Part shown: positions 36,621 to 45,164 of the stretch, piece by piece
How positions within the stretch are numbered: the stretch's first letter is position 1
How the letters are laid out: the number at the start of each line of letters is the position of its first letter
Origin: Salegentibacter sp.
GTDB taxonomy: Bacteria > Bacteroidota > Bacteroidia > Flavobacteriales > Flavobacteriaceae
NCBI GenBank assembly: GCA_017795085.1
Contig: CP051246.1
Coordinates: 1,180,514 to 1,244,513 of the forward strand
Direction: 5' to 3'
DNA: 64,000 nucleotides
Made by a program: the position numbers and the translations under genes
Notes under the pieces: model-generated
The model's database searches: none
Told to the model about the DNA's origin: nothing
What the model saw: only the letters and a program-made list of their open reading frames with translations

Positions 36621-37034
36621 ATGGAAAATAGAGTAACGGCAAAAAAGTATTTCGAAGCAATGGTAGCCGGAAACTTTGATGAAATGAACAAGTTAAAAAC
36701 GCCTGATTGCGTTTATTGGTTGAGTGGTGAGGGATCCTGGCCGTTTGGAGGTTACCAATCACCTGAAAACCAAGCAAAACTATGGGGTACCGTAGCAGAA
36801 CGGTTCCCGGAAGGAATGAAAATGATGCTCCAATCTATCACGGCAGATGAAGAGCGGGCAGCACTTTATGTTCATATTCGGGGAACGCGAAAGGATGGTC
36901 GTATTTACGAAAACAATGTGGTGCTGCTTTTAACCTTTAAGGATGGCTTAATTAGCGGGTTTTATGAATATTTGGATACCATTATGGTTAATGAATTATT
37001 CTGTGGCCCGATGGATGATGTAAAGAATAGTTAA
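36621..37034 (+). CDS. SnoaL/NTF2-like fold protein
   Basis: A 137-residue alpha+beta barrel protein of the SnoaL/ketosteroid isomerase-like superfamily: the opening helix VTAKKYFEAMVAGNFDEMNKL, then strands with CVYWLSGEGSWPFGG, and LTFKDGLISGFYEYLDT at the end. Members are small isomerases, hydrolases or ligand binders, and nothing here fixes the reaction. It is the first intact gene after the broken integrase and precedes a small cluster on the same strand. Confidence 0.8.
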   Translation: MENRVTAKKYFEAMVAGNFDEMNKLKTPDCVYWLSGEGSWPFGGYQSPENQAKLWGTVAERFPEGMKMMLQSITADEERAALYVHIRGTRKDGRIYENNVVLLLTFKDGLISGFYEYLDTIMVNELFCGPMDDVKNS

Positions 37035-37076
37035 TAACATCAGGAATGCGATGAGCAACATAATAGAAATAGGAAA

Positions 37077-37727
37077 TTGAAAGTAATTATAACAGGAACA
37101 ACAGGAATGGTTGGCGAGGGCGTTCTATTGGAATGTTTGCAAAACAACAAAGTATCAGAAGTGTTAAGTATTTCAAGAAAACCCTACAGTATTAAAAATC
37201 CAAAACTGAAAGAATTATTAGTGCCGGATTTTACAAAATTGCAGCACTTTGAAGACGATATAAAAGGCTACGATGCCTGTTTTTATTGTGCAGGGATAAG
37301 CTCCGTAGGAATGTCGGAGGAAAAATATCATTACATCACTTATGATACTACGATAGCGTTTGCAAAAGTACTATTAAAAGCCAACCCCAAAATTACTTTT
37401 TGTTATGTGAGCGGAAGAAGTACCGACAGCACCGAACAGGGAAAAGTTATGTGGGCAAGGGTAAAAGGCAAAACAGAAAACGCCTTAAAACAAATGCCTT
37501 TCAAAAACGAATATAATTTTCGTCCGTCTTTGATGAAGCCTACCAAAGAGCAAAAGCATCTTTATGGCTACAATCGTTGGGTACATAAAATATTTCATCC
37601 ATTCTTTAGTCTGTTCTTTCCTTCTTGCACTATTCAAGAAATTGGTAAAGTTATGATAAACGTAACTATAAAAGGGTATTCCAAAAATATTTTTGACGAG
37701 AAAGATATAAAAATGATGGCTCAATGA
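37077..37727 (+). CDS. NAD(P)-binding epimerase/dehydratase-like protein
   Basis: A 216-residue Rossmann protein of the atypical SDR type (NmrA/HTATIP2-like). The cofactor loop GTTGMVGEGVL is at about 7-17, and YDACFYCAGISSVGM, FCYVSGRSTDSTEQG and RPSLMKPTKEQ are typical of the group. The canonical YxxxK is replaced by an atypical arrangement (MWARVKGKTE). The start is TTG at 37077 (KVIITGTTGM follows). Its stop overlaps the next ATG by 4 bases (ATGA, 37724-37727), so translation is coupled to the MBL-fold gene. Confidence 0.82.
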   Translation: MKVIITGTTGMVGEGVLLECLQNNKVSEVLSISRKPYSIKNPKLKELLVPDFTKLQHFEDDIKGYDACFYCAGISSVGMSEEKYHYITYDTTIAFAKVLLKANPKITFCYVSGRSTDSTEQGKVMWARVKGKTENALKQMPFKNEYNFRPSLMKPTKEQKHLYGYNRWVHKIFHPFFSLFFPSCTIQEIGKVMINVTIKGYSKNIFDEKDIKMMAQ

Positions 37728-38854
37728 ATCGTTTTTTCAAAACACTAAAACGCATAATGATATTACTGTTTACTCTCATAGCAATACTTTCCGTAATAAC
37801 ATTTTTCTATTTACGTCAGCCACAGTTTGGAGCGTTACCCAAAGATGCAAGATTTGAATTAGTGAAAAAATCGCCCAACTATAAAAATGGAGCGTTCAGA
37901 AATGTTGTGGAAAAACCAACTCTTAGCGAGGGTTACACCACACTTGGAGAGCTTTATAGAGTGATATTCAAAAAATATCCAAATAAAGAACCGATTGACA
38001 GCTTGCCTTCTGTCAAAACAAATTTAAAAGCCATTCCGATAGATAGAAATGTGATTGTTTGGTTTGGACATTCATCGTTCTTTATGCAGTTGGAAGGAGT
38101 GAAAATTTTGGTTGATCCTGTTTTTAGTGGTAAAGCATCGCCTCTGCCTTGGGGTGTGAAAGCATATAAAGGCAGTGATATTTACACGGCAGACGATATG
38201 CCCGACATTGATTATCTGCTTTTATCACACGACCATTACGACCACTTGGATTACGAAACAGCAAAAGCGTTACAATCAAAAGTAAAGTTTGTGATTTGCG
38301 GATTAGGTGCAGGTGCTCATTATGAAAAATGGGGTTACACACCAAAACAGATTTTAGAAAAGGATTGGGGCGACAAAACAGAGGTAAAACCCAACTTCAA
38401 TATCTATACAGAACAAACGCATCATCTTTCGGGGAGAGGGTTAAAGACAGGACAAAGCTTGTGGGTTTCGTTTTTCATTCAATCCCCGACATTAAACATA
38501 TATTATAGCGGGGACGGTGGTTATAGCGACAGATTTAAACAAGTAACCGAAAAATACGGACAGATTGATTGGGCAATTATGGAGTGCGGGCAGTATGACA
38601 TAGCGTGGCAGTCCGTTCACGAGCTTCCCGAAGAAGTTGCTTTAGCGACAACAGAATTAAAAGCCTTAAATTTGCTTACAGTTCATCATTCAAAATTTAC
38701 ATTAGCAAACCATAGTTGGGACGACCCTTTGAAACAGATAAGCGAATTTTCAAAATCAAAATCTTTCAAATTGGCAACCCCAATGATTGGCGAAACAGTA
38801 AGGCTAAACGACAGCACACAGGTATTTAAACAATGGTGGAAGAATATAAAATAG
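37724..38854 (+). CDS. MBL-fold metallohydrolase (NAPE-PLD/UlaG-like), membrane-anchored
   Basis: A 376-residue protein with an N-terminal membrane helix (about 12-29, IMILLFTLIAILSVITFFYL) and a metallo-beta-lactamase domain. The metal site HxHxDH is LLSHDHYDHLD, with a further His in VWFGHSSFFMQ and Asp in YYSGDGGYSD. Relatives include N-acyl-phosphatidylethanolamine phospholipase D and L-ascorbate-6-P lactonase, and the NAPE-PLD-like layout suggests a lipid phosphodiesterase. It is coupled to the upstream epimerase-like gene and followed 6 bp later by an AraC regulator. Confidence 0.88.
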   Translation: MNRFFKTLKRIMILLFTLIAILSVITFFYLRQPQFGALPKDARFELVKKSPNYKNGAFRNVVEKPTLSEGYTTLGELYRVIFKKYPNKEPIDSLPSVKTNLKAIPIDRNVIVWFGHSSFFMQLEGVKILVDPVFSGKASPLPWGVKAYKGSDIYTADDMPDIDYLLLSHDHYDHLDYETAKALQSKVKFVICGLGAGAHYEKWGYTPKQILEKDWGDKTEVKPNFNIYTEQTHHLSGRGLKTGQSLWVSFFIQSPTLNIYYSGDGGYSDRFKQVTEKYGQIDWAIMECGQYDIAWQSVHELPEEVALATTELKALNLLTVHHSKFTLANHSWDDPLKQISEFSKSKSFKLATPMIGETVRLNDSTQVFKQWWKNIK

Positions 38855-38860
38855 TAAACA

Positions 38861-39661
38861 GTGAAAGTAACTGACATAAAATCTTGCTATATCGGGCCCG
38901 AAATTTCGCCTGAACAATTTATTGCTGAACACTTTTTCTTGTATTTGGCTAAAGGAAAAGTAAACGCCTATGATGGAAATAAAAAACAAACACTCAATGC
39001 AGGAGAATACTGTTTATTTATAAAAGATAATTTGGCTAGATATAACAAGGAAAAAACAGAAAATGAATTTGAAAAAGTAGTCATCATTTTTGATGAAGTG
39101 TTTTTAAAAAAATTTCAGGAAAAACATAAACCGACAGTTGCAAAATTTAAATCAGAAAAAGCATTTTTAAAACTACACAAAAGCGAATGGTTGCCGAACT
39201 TTATTCAATCACTTGCACCCTATTACAATCGTTCGGGAAAAATTGACAAAGCTTTTGCAGACATAAAACGAGAAGAATTGCTTATCATCTTGCTGAAAAA
39301 TCAACCTGAACTTGCAGGAATATTTTTTGACTACTGCGTACCCGAAAAAATAAATTTGGAAGCGTTTATGAATAAAAACTTCAAGTTCAATGTAAACATA
39401 GAACGCTTAGCATATATGACAGGGCGAAGTTTATCGGCTTTCAAACGAGATTTTAAAGAAATTTTTAATGAAACACCAAATCGTTGGCTGGTCCAGAAAC
39501 GCTTACAAGAAGCACATTTTCTCATTGACAAAAAGAACAAAAAACCAACTGACATTTATATGGAACTAGGTTTTGAAGATTTGTCGCATTTTTCTTACGT
39601 TTTCAAAAAGCAGTTTGGTTACGCACCAACAGAACTATCAAAGAAACAAATAATCGCATAG
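38861..39661 (+). CDS. AraC-family transcriptional regulator
   Basis: A 266-residue regulator with an N-terminal cupin-like sensor part (ILKNQPELAG lies near its end) and a C-terminal AraC DNA-binding domain with two helix-turn-helix units: VNIERLAYMTGRSLSAFKRDFKEIF and PTDIYMELGFEDLSHFSYVFKKQFGYAPTE in outline. The start is GTG at 38861. It is the last gene of the cluster with the epimerase-like and MBL-fold genes and may control it. The effector is unknown. Confidence 0.9.
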   Translation: MKVTDIKSCYIGPEISPEQFIAEHFFLYLAKGKVNAYDGNKKQTLNAGEYCLFIKDNLARYNKEKTENEFEKVVIIFDEVFLKKFQEKHKPTVAKFKSEKAFLKLHKSEWLPNFIQSLAPYYNRSGKIDKAFADIKREELLIILLKNQPELAGIFFDYCVPEKINLEAFMNKNFKFNVNIERLAYMTGRSLSAFKRDFKEIFNETPNRWLVQKRLQEAHFLIDKKNKKPTDIYMELGFEDLSHFSYVFKKQFGYAPTELSKKQIIA

Positions 39662-39820
39662 GAACAAGCGCATTTGCAAACCGCACAATCCGAATCACAA
39701 TCCAGACCTCATCCGCTCCACTCCCCAATACAATTCGGCTACAACAAATACTAACTCGACTACTTTCTACAAATCGAAAACTAAGAACTTTGCAGTAAAA
39801 TCATAACAAAAAATAATATA

Positions 39821-40858
39821 TGCTAATCAAGGGTTGAAATAATAAAAAAAACAAGTCTAATTTGTTGAAAAACAACGCCTTAGACTTGCACAAGTCGCTG
39901 ATAATCAGTAACTTATATGTGATTTCAAACACCATATAAGTAATGAATCCCAACGACAAGCACTCTAAATTAGTAAAAATTTATTGTTATGTATGTGAAA
40001 AATTTGAAGAAGGTCTTTGGTTTGAATGTGAACGCTTCAGCAACAACAAAGAACCCAAGCTCAGCGATGAGGAAATCCTTGCCATTTATCTATACGTGAT
40101 GTATTATCAAGAATATTTTAAAATCAAACAAATTCATCGGTTTGCCATGGACTACCTTTTGGACTGGTTCCCCAATTTGGGAACTTATCAGGCTTTTAAC
40201 AATAGGCTCAACAGGTTGTCCGGTGTGCTGGACAAGCTTAGTGGGGCAATCATTAAGGAATTCCATCCCCAAGACTGTTCAAAGAGCCAAAGCCTATTGG
40301 ATTCCATGCCCATTATAACATGTTCCGGGAAAAGAGCTGGCAAAGTTGCCAGGGAAATTACAGATAAAGGCTATTGTTCCACCAAATCCATGTACTATTA
40401 TGGAATGAAACTACATGCGCTGGGTTTTCGTCGACAAGGGAAAATGCCCTATCCAGAAGAAATCATGTTTACACCTGCATCGGTAAATGACCTAAGCCTG
40501 TTCAAAGAGCAGTGGAGCACAATGGAAAACAGGATATTCATAGGAGACAAAATATATAACAACAAAGAGTTCTTTGAAGGAATAGAAGACCACTATAATT
40601 CACACATGCTTACACCGGTCAAAGGAGTCAAAGGGATGCCACAATCCTTAAAAAATTTTGACAGGGCAGCCAATGACCTATACTCTAGGGCTGTATCCAA
40701 AGTAAGGCAGCCTATTGAGTCATTGTTTAATTGGCTCATTGAAAAATCCGATATACAAGATGCACACCGGGCAAGATCTACTAAGGGATTAACAGTACAT
40801 GCATATGGAAGATTGGCTGCGGCTTTTATAACTTTAATATTTTAACCCTTGATTCGCA
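39821..40858 (+). mobile_element. IS982-family insertion sequence
   Basis: It starts TGCTAATCAAGGGTT at the left, and the right end reads inward as TGCGAATCAAGGGTT, one mismatch in 15. It is bounded by TAATATA (39814-39820) and TAATATG (40859-40865), a probable target duplication with one change. A further inverted repeat (CAAGTCTAA / TTAGACTTG) lies inside the left end, before the transposase. Confidence 0.8.
39943..40845 (+). CDS. IS982-family transposase
   Basis: A 300-residue DDE transposase with the usual length for IS982. The acidic triad is visible as Asp in SLLDSMPIITCSG, Asp in RIFIGDKIYNN, and Glu in VRQPIESLFNWLIEK. CSTKSMYYYGMKLHALG before the second Asp is typical of the family. 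The gene looks intact, so the element may still move. Its stop is 13 bp from the right end of the element. Confidence 0.92.
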   Translation: MNPNDKHSKLVKIYCYVCEKFEEGLWFECERFSNNKEPKLSDEEILAIYLYVMYYQEYFKIKQIHRFAMDYLLDWFPNLGTYQAFNNRLNRLSGVLDKLSGAIIKEFHPQDCSKSQSLLDSMPIITCSGKRAGKVAREITDKGYCSTKSMYYYGMKLHALGFRRQGKMPYPEEIMFTPASVNDLSLFKEQWSTMENRIFIGDKIYNNKEFFEGIEDHYNSHMLTPVKGVKGMPQSLKNFDRAANDLYSRAVSKVRQPIESLFNWLIEKSDIQDAHRARSTKGLTVHAYGRLAAAFITLIF

Positions 40859-40862
40859 TAAT

Positions 40863-41455
40863 ATGCAAAATCTTAAAGAAAAAGTAGTTGCTGTTACTGG
40901 AGCAAGTGCAGGAATCGGAAAAGCCATAGCAATAAAATTGGCAGAAAATGGTGCAAAAGTTGTTTTAGGTGCAAGAAATACCGAACTATTAGAAAAAGTA
41001 GTGGAGGCGGAGCCATATATGCAAAAACCGATGTAAGTAATAAAACTGATTTGGTTAAGTTGATAACTGTAGCCGTTTCGCAATATGGCAAATTAGATGT
41101 TATTATAAATAACGCGGGCATTGCCCGTCTTAATCGCATTGATGAATTAGATATTGACGGCTGGGACGAAATGATTAACATCAATATAAAAGGCGTTTTG
41201 TATGGTATGGCAGCTGCAATTCCTGTTTTTAAGAAACAACAATCAGGACATATTATCAATATCATTTCCACTTCGGGCCTGAAAATAGTGCCTACACAAG
41301 ACATATATGCAGGAATAAAAAACGCTATTCGCACTATTACTGAAGCATTTCGGCAAGAATCGGACGGAAGCATACGAATTTCCGGAATTTCACCCGGATT
41401 TATAAAGAAAGATTTTGCCATTAAAAGCGTAAATACAGAAGAATCGAATACGATT
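40863..41455 (+). pseudogene. Broken short-chain dehydrogenase/reductase
   Basis: It begins MQNLKEKVVAVTGASAGIGK (TGxxxGxG cofactor motif) and continues to about 41007. There a one-base loss changes the frame, and the rest reads on as AIYAKTDVSNKTDLVKL, NNAGIARLNRIDELDIDGWD and SGISPGFIK. The active-site Tyr-x-x-x-Lys region is altered to a single Tyr context (DIYAGIKNAIRTITEAFR). The frame runs into an unrelated sequence at about 41455. The start codon lies inside the probable IS982 target duplication, so the IS has also replaced the gene's leader. Confidence 0.8.
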
Positions 41456-42144
41456 TCAGTAAAATACAGATTTATTTACAGGCAAAAGGTAAACTCCTAT
41501 TCGGTAAAAAGTTTAAGCGCTATCCAGAAGACAAATCATTACTGTTTAAACTCAGTTGCTATTTTATAGAAGACACAAAAAAATGCCGTCAATTAGGAAT
41601 CGACACTAATAAAGGATTAATACTATCGGGACCGGTAGGTTGTGGTAAAACTACCTTAATGAAATTATTTCCGTATATGGTTCCCCATAAACGCAATCGG
41701 TAGTTTGTGTTAATTCCTACACGAAATCTCGTCTTTGGTTTTAATAATTTAGGTTACAAAATAATCGAAGACTACGCAGACCATAAAAACTATTGCTTTG
41801 ACGACTTAGGTATAGAACCCACCGGCCGCCATTATAGCAAAGATTGCAACGTAATGGGCGAAATCATCTTATCCAGGTATGAATTATTCTTAAATAAAAC
41901 AAGCGGTCACCACCCCGGACTGTCACACAGAGCTTGTCGAAGTGTTGATTCGGGATCTCATCTTAGCAATAAACAAAACATTCAATACTCACCTCTCAAA
42001 TCTAACCACTATTCCCCCCACATCACTACCAACCTCAACGCCCAAGAATTGGAAGAACGTTACGGGAACAGGGTACGTTCAAGGATGCGGGAGATGTTTA
42101 ATTTGATTGCATTTGGGAAAGAAAGGGGTGATAAACGAAAGTAA
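41456..42144 (+). pseudogene. Broken DnaC-like AAA ATPase of Bacteroidota mobile elements
   Basis: The frame encodes IYLQAKGKLLFGKKF, a Walker A loop (LILSGPVGCGKTTLMKLF), and YCFDDLGIEPTGRHY (Walker B type). It ends ITTNLNAQELEERYGNRVRS, RMREMFNLIAF. This family, resembling DnaC/IstB helicase loaders, is carried by Bacteroidota integrative elements. It is broken by a TAG at 41701-41703, lacks its start because it is fused to the SDR remnant, and carries an insertion near 41914-41990 in place of the expected sensor region. Confidence 0.75.
41921..41963 (+). repeat. Dispersed intergenic-type sequence inserted in the ATPase remnant
   Basis: CTGTCACACAGAGCTTGTCG followed by AAGTGTTGATTCGGGATCTC resembles a short dispersed sequence I recall from flavobacterial intergenic regions (GTCACACTGAGCTTGTCGAAG). 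It interrupts a conserved stretch of the ATPase. Only one copy was noticed in this window. Confidence 0.35.
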
Positions 42145-42158
42145 ATTCTGCCAACGTA

Positions 42159-42256
42159 TTTTAAACGAGGGTAATTTTCACCCTTATATTTAAAACAAGG
42201 GTGATTTTTTGCTATATTTACGCTCGTGTTAATATCGAAGGTGTTTTGCACCTTCG
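42159..42256. promoter_or_regulatory. Cluster of operator-like sites upstream of the Fic gene
   Basis: Three copies of TTTAAAcGAGGGT/TTTAAAACAAGGGTG-like sequence are seen: 42159-42174, 42189-42203 and, inverted, 42249-42264. Around them are inverted repeats CACCCTT / AAGGGTG (42179-42185, 42197-42203) and a perfect hairpin CGAAGGTG / CACCTTCG (42236-42243, 42249-42256) ending 14 bases before the start codon. They suggest repressor binding and an mRNA hairpin over the leader. Confidence 0.5.
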
Positions 42257-42270
42257 TTTAAAATAGTAAA

Positions 42271-43365
42271 GTGAGTAGCAAAATAATGTACAATCCAGAA
42301 ATACCTTACAATGATTTACCTCTATTGCCTCCATTAAAGGAAATAGAGAGTATAGCTATACTTAAAAAAACAATTACAGCAAGTAGGGTACTATCCGAGT
42401 TAAAAGGGGCGATAACAAATTTGCCTAACCCCATATTGTTTATTGATACTATCAATTTACAAGAAGCACGAGCAAGTTCTGCAATAGAAAATATTGTTAC
42501 CACACAAGACGAACTTTTTAAAGCATCTATAGCTGATAAAAAGAATGATAATCCTGCTACAAAAGAGGTGATTCATTACAAAGATGCATTATGGTATGGT
42601 GTAGAGCAAATAAAGAAAAGACCAGTACTTACAACCAACCTCTTCATAGCGATAATGCGTATAATCAAAGAGAATGAATCAGGTATTAGAAATGCTCCAG
42701 GTACACAATTGAAAAATCCGGCAACAAATAAAGTAGTTTATACGCCACCTGAAGGAGAAAATGTAATTAGAGAAAAATTAAAAAACCTAGAAGATTTTAT
42801 TCACGCTGAAGATGATGTTGATCCTTTGGTAAAAATGGCAATTATTCATTATCAATTTGAAGCGATCCATCCATTTTTTGACGGTAATGGACGTACAGGA
42901 AGAATCATCCTTTTACTATATCTGAAATTTGCCGATTTATTAGATTTACCAGCACTTTATCTAAGTAACTACATTATCGAACACAAAGACCAATACTACG
43001 CTAACCTCCGCAAAGTGACAGAAGATGGGAATTGGGAAGGTTGGATTGTATATATGTTGGATATGATAGAACAAACAGCATTAAGAGGAAGGCAACAAAT
43101 AGCAGAAATAGAAAAATTAATGAATGAAATGGGAGCCGAAATCCAAGAAAAATTACCCAGAGTTTATTCAAAAGATTTATTGGAAGTATTATTTAAATTA
43201 CCGTACACTAAACGAAACCAATTAGAAAAAGCAGGTTTAGGGAATCTAAAAACAGTAGGTAATTATTTAAAGGAACTAGAAAATAACGGTTTTCTTAAGA
43301 GTGAGCAAGTAGGTAAAGAGAAATTATACCTTAATTTCAGATTGTTAGAAGTTTTAAGAGGTTAA
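42271..43365 (+). CDS. Fic-family protein (AMP transferase type)
   Basis: A 364-residue Fic protein with an N-terminal domain (about 1-100), a Fic core with the complete active site HPFFDGNGRTGR (His200), and a C-terminal winged-helix domain (about 295-364, NQLEKAGLGNLKTVGNYLKEL). The inhibitory helix motif S/TxxxE(G/N) is present as Ser69 to Asn74 (SSAIEN), placing it in class II, where the inhibitory helix is in the same chain. Such proteins transfer AMP to target hydroxyls, and the HTH may allow self-regulation. The start is GTG at 42271. Intact in a degraded neighbourhood. Confidence 0.92.
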   Translation: MSSKIMYNPEIPYNDLPLLPPLKEIESIAILKKTITASRVLSELKGAITNLPNPILFIDTINLQEARASSAIENIVTTQDELFKASIADKKNDNPATKEVIHYKDALWYGVEQIKKRPVLTTNLFIAIMRIIKENESGIRNAPGTQLKNPATNKVVYTPPEGENVIREKLKNLEDFIHAEDDVDPLVKMAIIHYQFEAIHPFFDGNGRTGRIILLLYLKFADLLDLPALYLSNYIIEHKDQYYANLRKVTEDGNWEGWIVYMLDMIEQTALRGRQQIAEIEKLMNEMGAEIQEKLPRVYSKDLLEVLFKLPYTKRNQLEKAGLGNLKTVGNYLKELENNGFLKSEQVGKEKLYLNFRLLEVLRG

Positions 43366-43380
43366 AAAATATTAAAATAT

Positions 43381-44311
43381 GCAATTTTCAGAATATCAAA
43401 AAGAAGCCAAGAAAACAATTCAAGAGTGCCGGATTCGATTTTAACTCGGATATCGAACCGACTTGGTTTGAGGAATTTCGATTGGAAGCCGGAATATCTA
43501 AGGCAATTGGACAGGGACAGATTATCCAAAATTTAAAACTATTGACCACAGATGGCAAGGTAAAAAATGGTGGCGTATTACTTTTCGGGAAATCACCGGA
43601 ACAATTTATGGAAACAGCAGTTATTCGCTGTATTAAATTTGACGGAACAAGCAAAACCCATATCGTCGATGACAAAATGTTCGGAGGGCCTTTAATAAGG
43701 CAGTATCAACAAGCAATGCAATGGTTAAAGGAAAAACTGGACATTTGTTATGAAATAGAAGGCAGTGGCCCCAGAAGGGAGATATGGGAAATCCCCGAAA
43801 CCGCTTTTAAAGAAATCATTATCAATTCACTTTCCCACCGTGATTATTACGACAAGGAGCTCGCATTACCGTAGAGCTGTTTGATGACCGGTTGGAAATC
43901 AGTAATCCCGGAGGGCTTACCAGTGCCATTTCAAAAGCTGAATTCGGTATTAAAATCCACAGCCGAAACCCTTAGATTTTTGGATTATTTGTCCGGATAA
44001 ATATGGTAGAACAGGTAGGTTCGGGTATTGGCCGGATAAAAGAACTAATGAAACAAGCTCGTCTATTGGAACCGGTGTTTAAAACGGAAGGGATGTTTAC
44101 GGTAGTACTCCACAGGACTGTGGAGAAAACTCCTGTGGAAATAATTCTTTCAAAAATGGAAGAAAACCCCAAGGTTACTATCAAAGAACTTAGCGAGCTA
44201 ACAGGTCTGTCTAGAAGAGGGGTAGAATATAACATTGACAAACTAGAAACCGAAAAAATTATCGAGAGAATTGGTGGTGCTAAAGGAGGTAGTTGGAAAG
44301 TCTTAAAATAA
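43381..44311 (+). pseudogene. Broken AlbA_2/RecG-like ATP-binding regulator
   Basis: A short start (MQFSEYQKEAKKTIQ, itself like the N-terminus of a MazG-type protein) stops at 43444, and the ATP-binding gene takes over in another frame (GFDFNSDIEPTWFEEFRLEA). It runs as GGVLLFGKSPEQF, ETAFKEIIINSLSHRDY, changes frame near 43858 (ARITVELFDDRLEISNPGGL), meets a stop at about 43975, and resumes with VEQVGSGIGRIKELM and a C-terminal HTH (VTIKELSELTGLSRRGVEYN). The N-terminal AlbA_2 domain is missing. Relatives are about 450-490 residues. Confidence 0.75.
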
Positions 44312-44504
44312 AAAAGAGAAGCAAAGATAGGCGGCTTCCCAATACTAGCCGCCCTATGCCATCAAGGTCAAGCCTCCGGTTTTGAAAAAAATCTCCACCC
44401 ACATTTTATTAAGATAAGAGGGTAGTATTTTTTCCAAAAACCTTGACAACATTCTTAAAATAGCAAAATATAAAATACTGATTAACAGGTTGTAAAACAA
44501 AGGG

Positions 44505-44527
44505 GTAGCTTCCCGCCACCCCGACGA
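44505..44527 (+). repeat. att-like sequence before the second integrase remnant
   Basis: GTAGCTTCCCGCCACCCCGA then CGA matches the end of the left copy (AAGCTTCCTGCCACCCCGACT). It lies about 180 bp upstream of an integrase remnant, as the copy at 35656 does. It resembles the 3' part of a tRNA-like acceptor end, but no tRNA is here. Confidence 0.45.
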
Positions 44528-44546
44528 ACCCTATTCAAAAGGATAT

Positions 44547-44582
44547 AAAAACACTGTTAATTTATTGGTTTTCAGTGTTTTT
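44547..44582. terminator. Hairpin after the second att-like sequence
   Basis: AAAAACACTG (44547-44556) and CAGTGTTTTT (44573-44582) form a 10-bp stem, followed by more T on the + strand. Confidence 0.65.
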
Positions 44583-44708
44583 TTGTTTTTGTGATATCAC
44601 CCTATTCGGTGAATACATTCTTTCCAGCATTTCACTATCTTAGAATGATCATTAGATTGATCTGACTTTCGTCTTTAACACTTATTGTTTAACTTAAAGG
44701 CACTTGAA

Positions 44709-45162
44709 ATGCCTGATTTTACTACATTCTCCGTGCTTTTCTTCACAAGAAAACTCAACCGGAACAAGAAAGAATTATCCATCTACGCCCGTATCACGGT
44801 AAATGGAAAATGCGCTGAAATGAGTCTTAAAAGGAAAACTTCAGTGAATGAATGGGATAGTTCTAAAGGACGCCTTAAAGGAACCTCGCCCAGGATTAAA
44901 AAACTAAACAACTATTTGGATCAGGTTTATTCCAATTTACTGGACACTCAAAAGAAAATTTTAGATAAAGACAACTTGATTTGATTACCGCTGATAAGGT
45001 CAAGGCTTCTTACCTAGGGTTAGATGAAGAACATAAAACTCTCAAGGAGATTATTGAATATCATAATGAGAAGATGAAGGATGTCCTGAAATGGGGAACG
45101 CTGAAGAATTACCATACTACTGCAAAATACCTACAAGAGTTTTTAAAGAAGAAAAAGAAAAC
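44709..45162 (+). pseudogene. Second broken tyrosine recombinase, cut by IS630
   Basis: It encodes MPDFTTFSVLFFTRKLNRNK, the arm-binding motif IYARITVNGKCAEMSLKRKT, and KLNNYLDQVYSNLLDTQKKI, then changes frame near 44982. It continues as ITADKVKASYLGLDEEHKTL and the core-binding start LKWGTLKNYHTTAKYLQEFL, until the IS630 end at 45163. It is related to but distinct from the remnant at 35914. No catalytic domain follows on the other side of the IS. Confidence 0.82.
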
Positions 45163-45164
45163 TA

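Noticed and set aside
40090..40272. Antisense frame within the IS982 transposase
   Set aside because: Shadow of the real gene with no independent support.
42271..43365. Fic toxin-antitoxin pair
   Set aside because: The inhibitory motif is inside the Fic protein itself (class II) and no small antitoxin gene is adjacent.
44505..44527. tRNA or tmRNA gene at the att-like sequence
   Set aside because: Only a 3'-end-like string is present; no cloverleaf or tmRNA body was found nearby.
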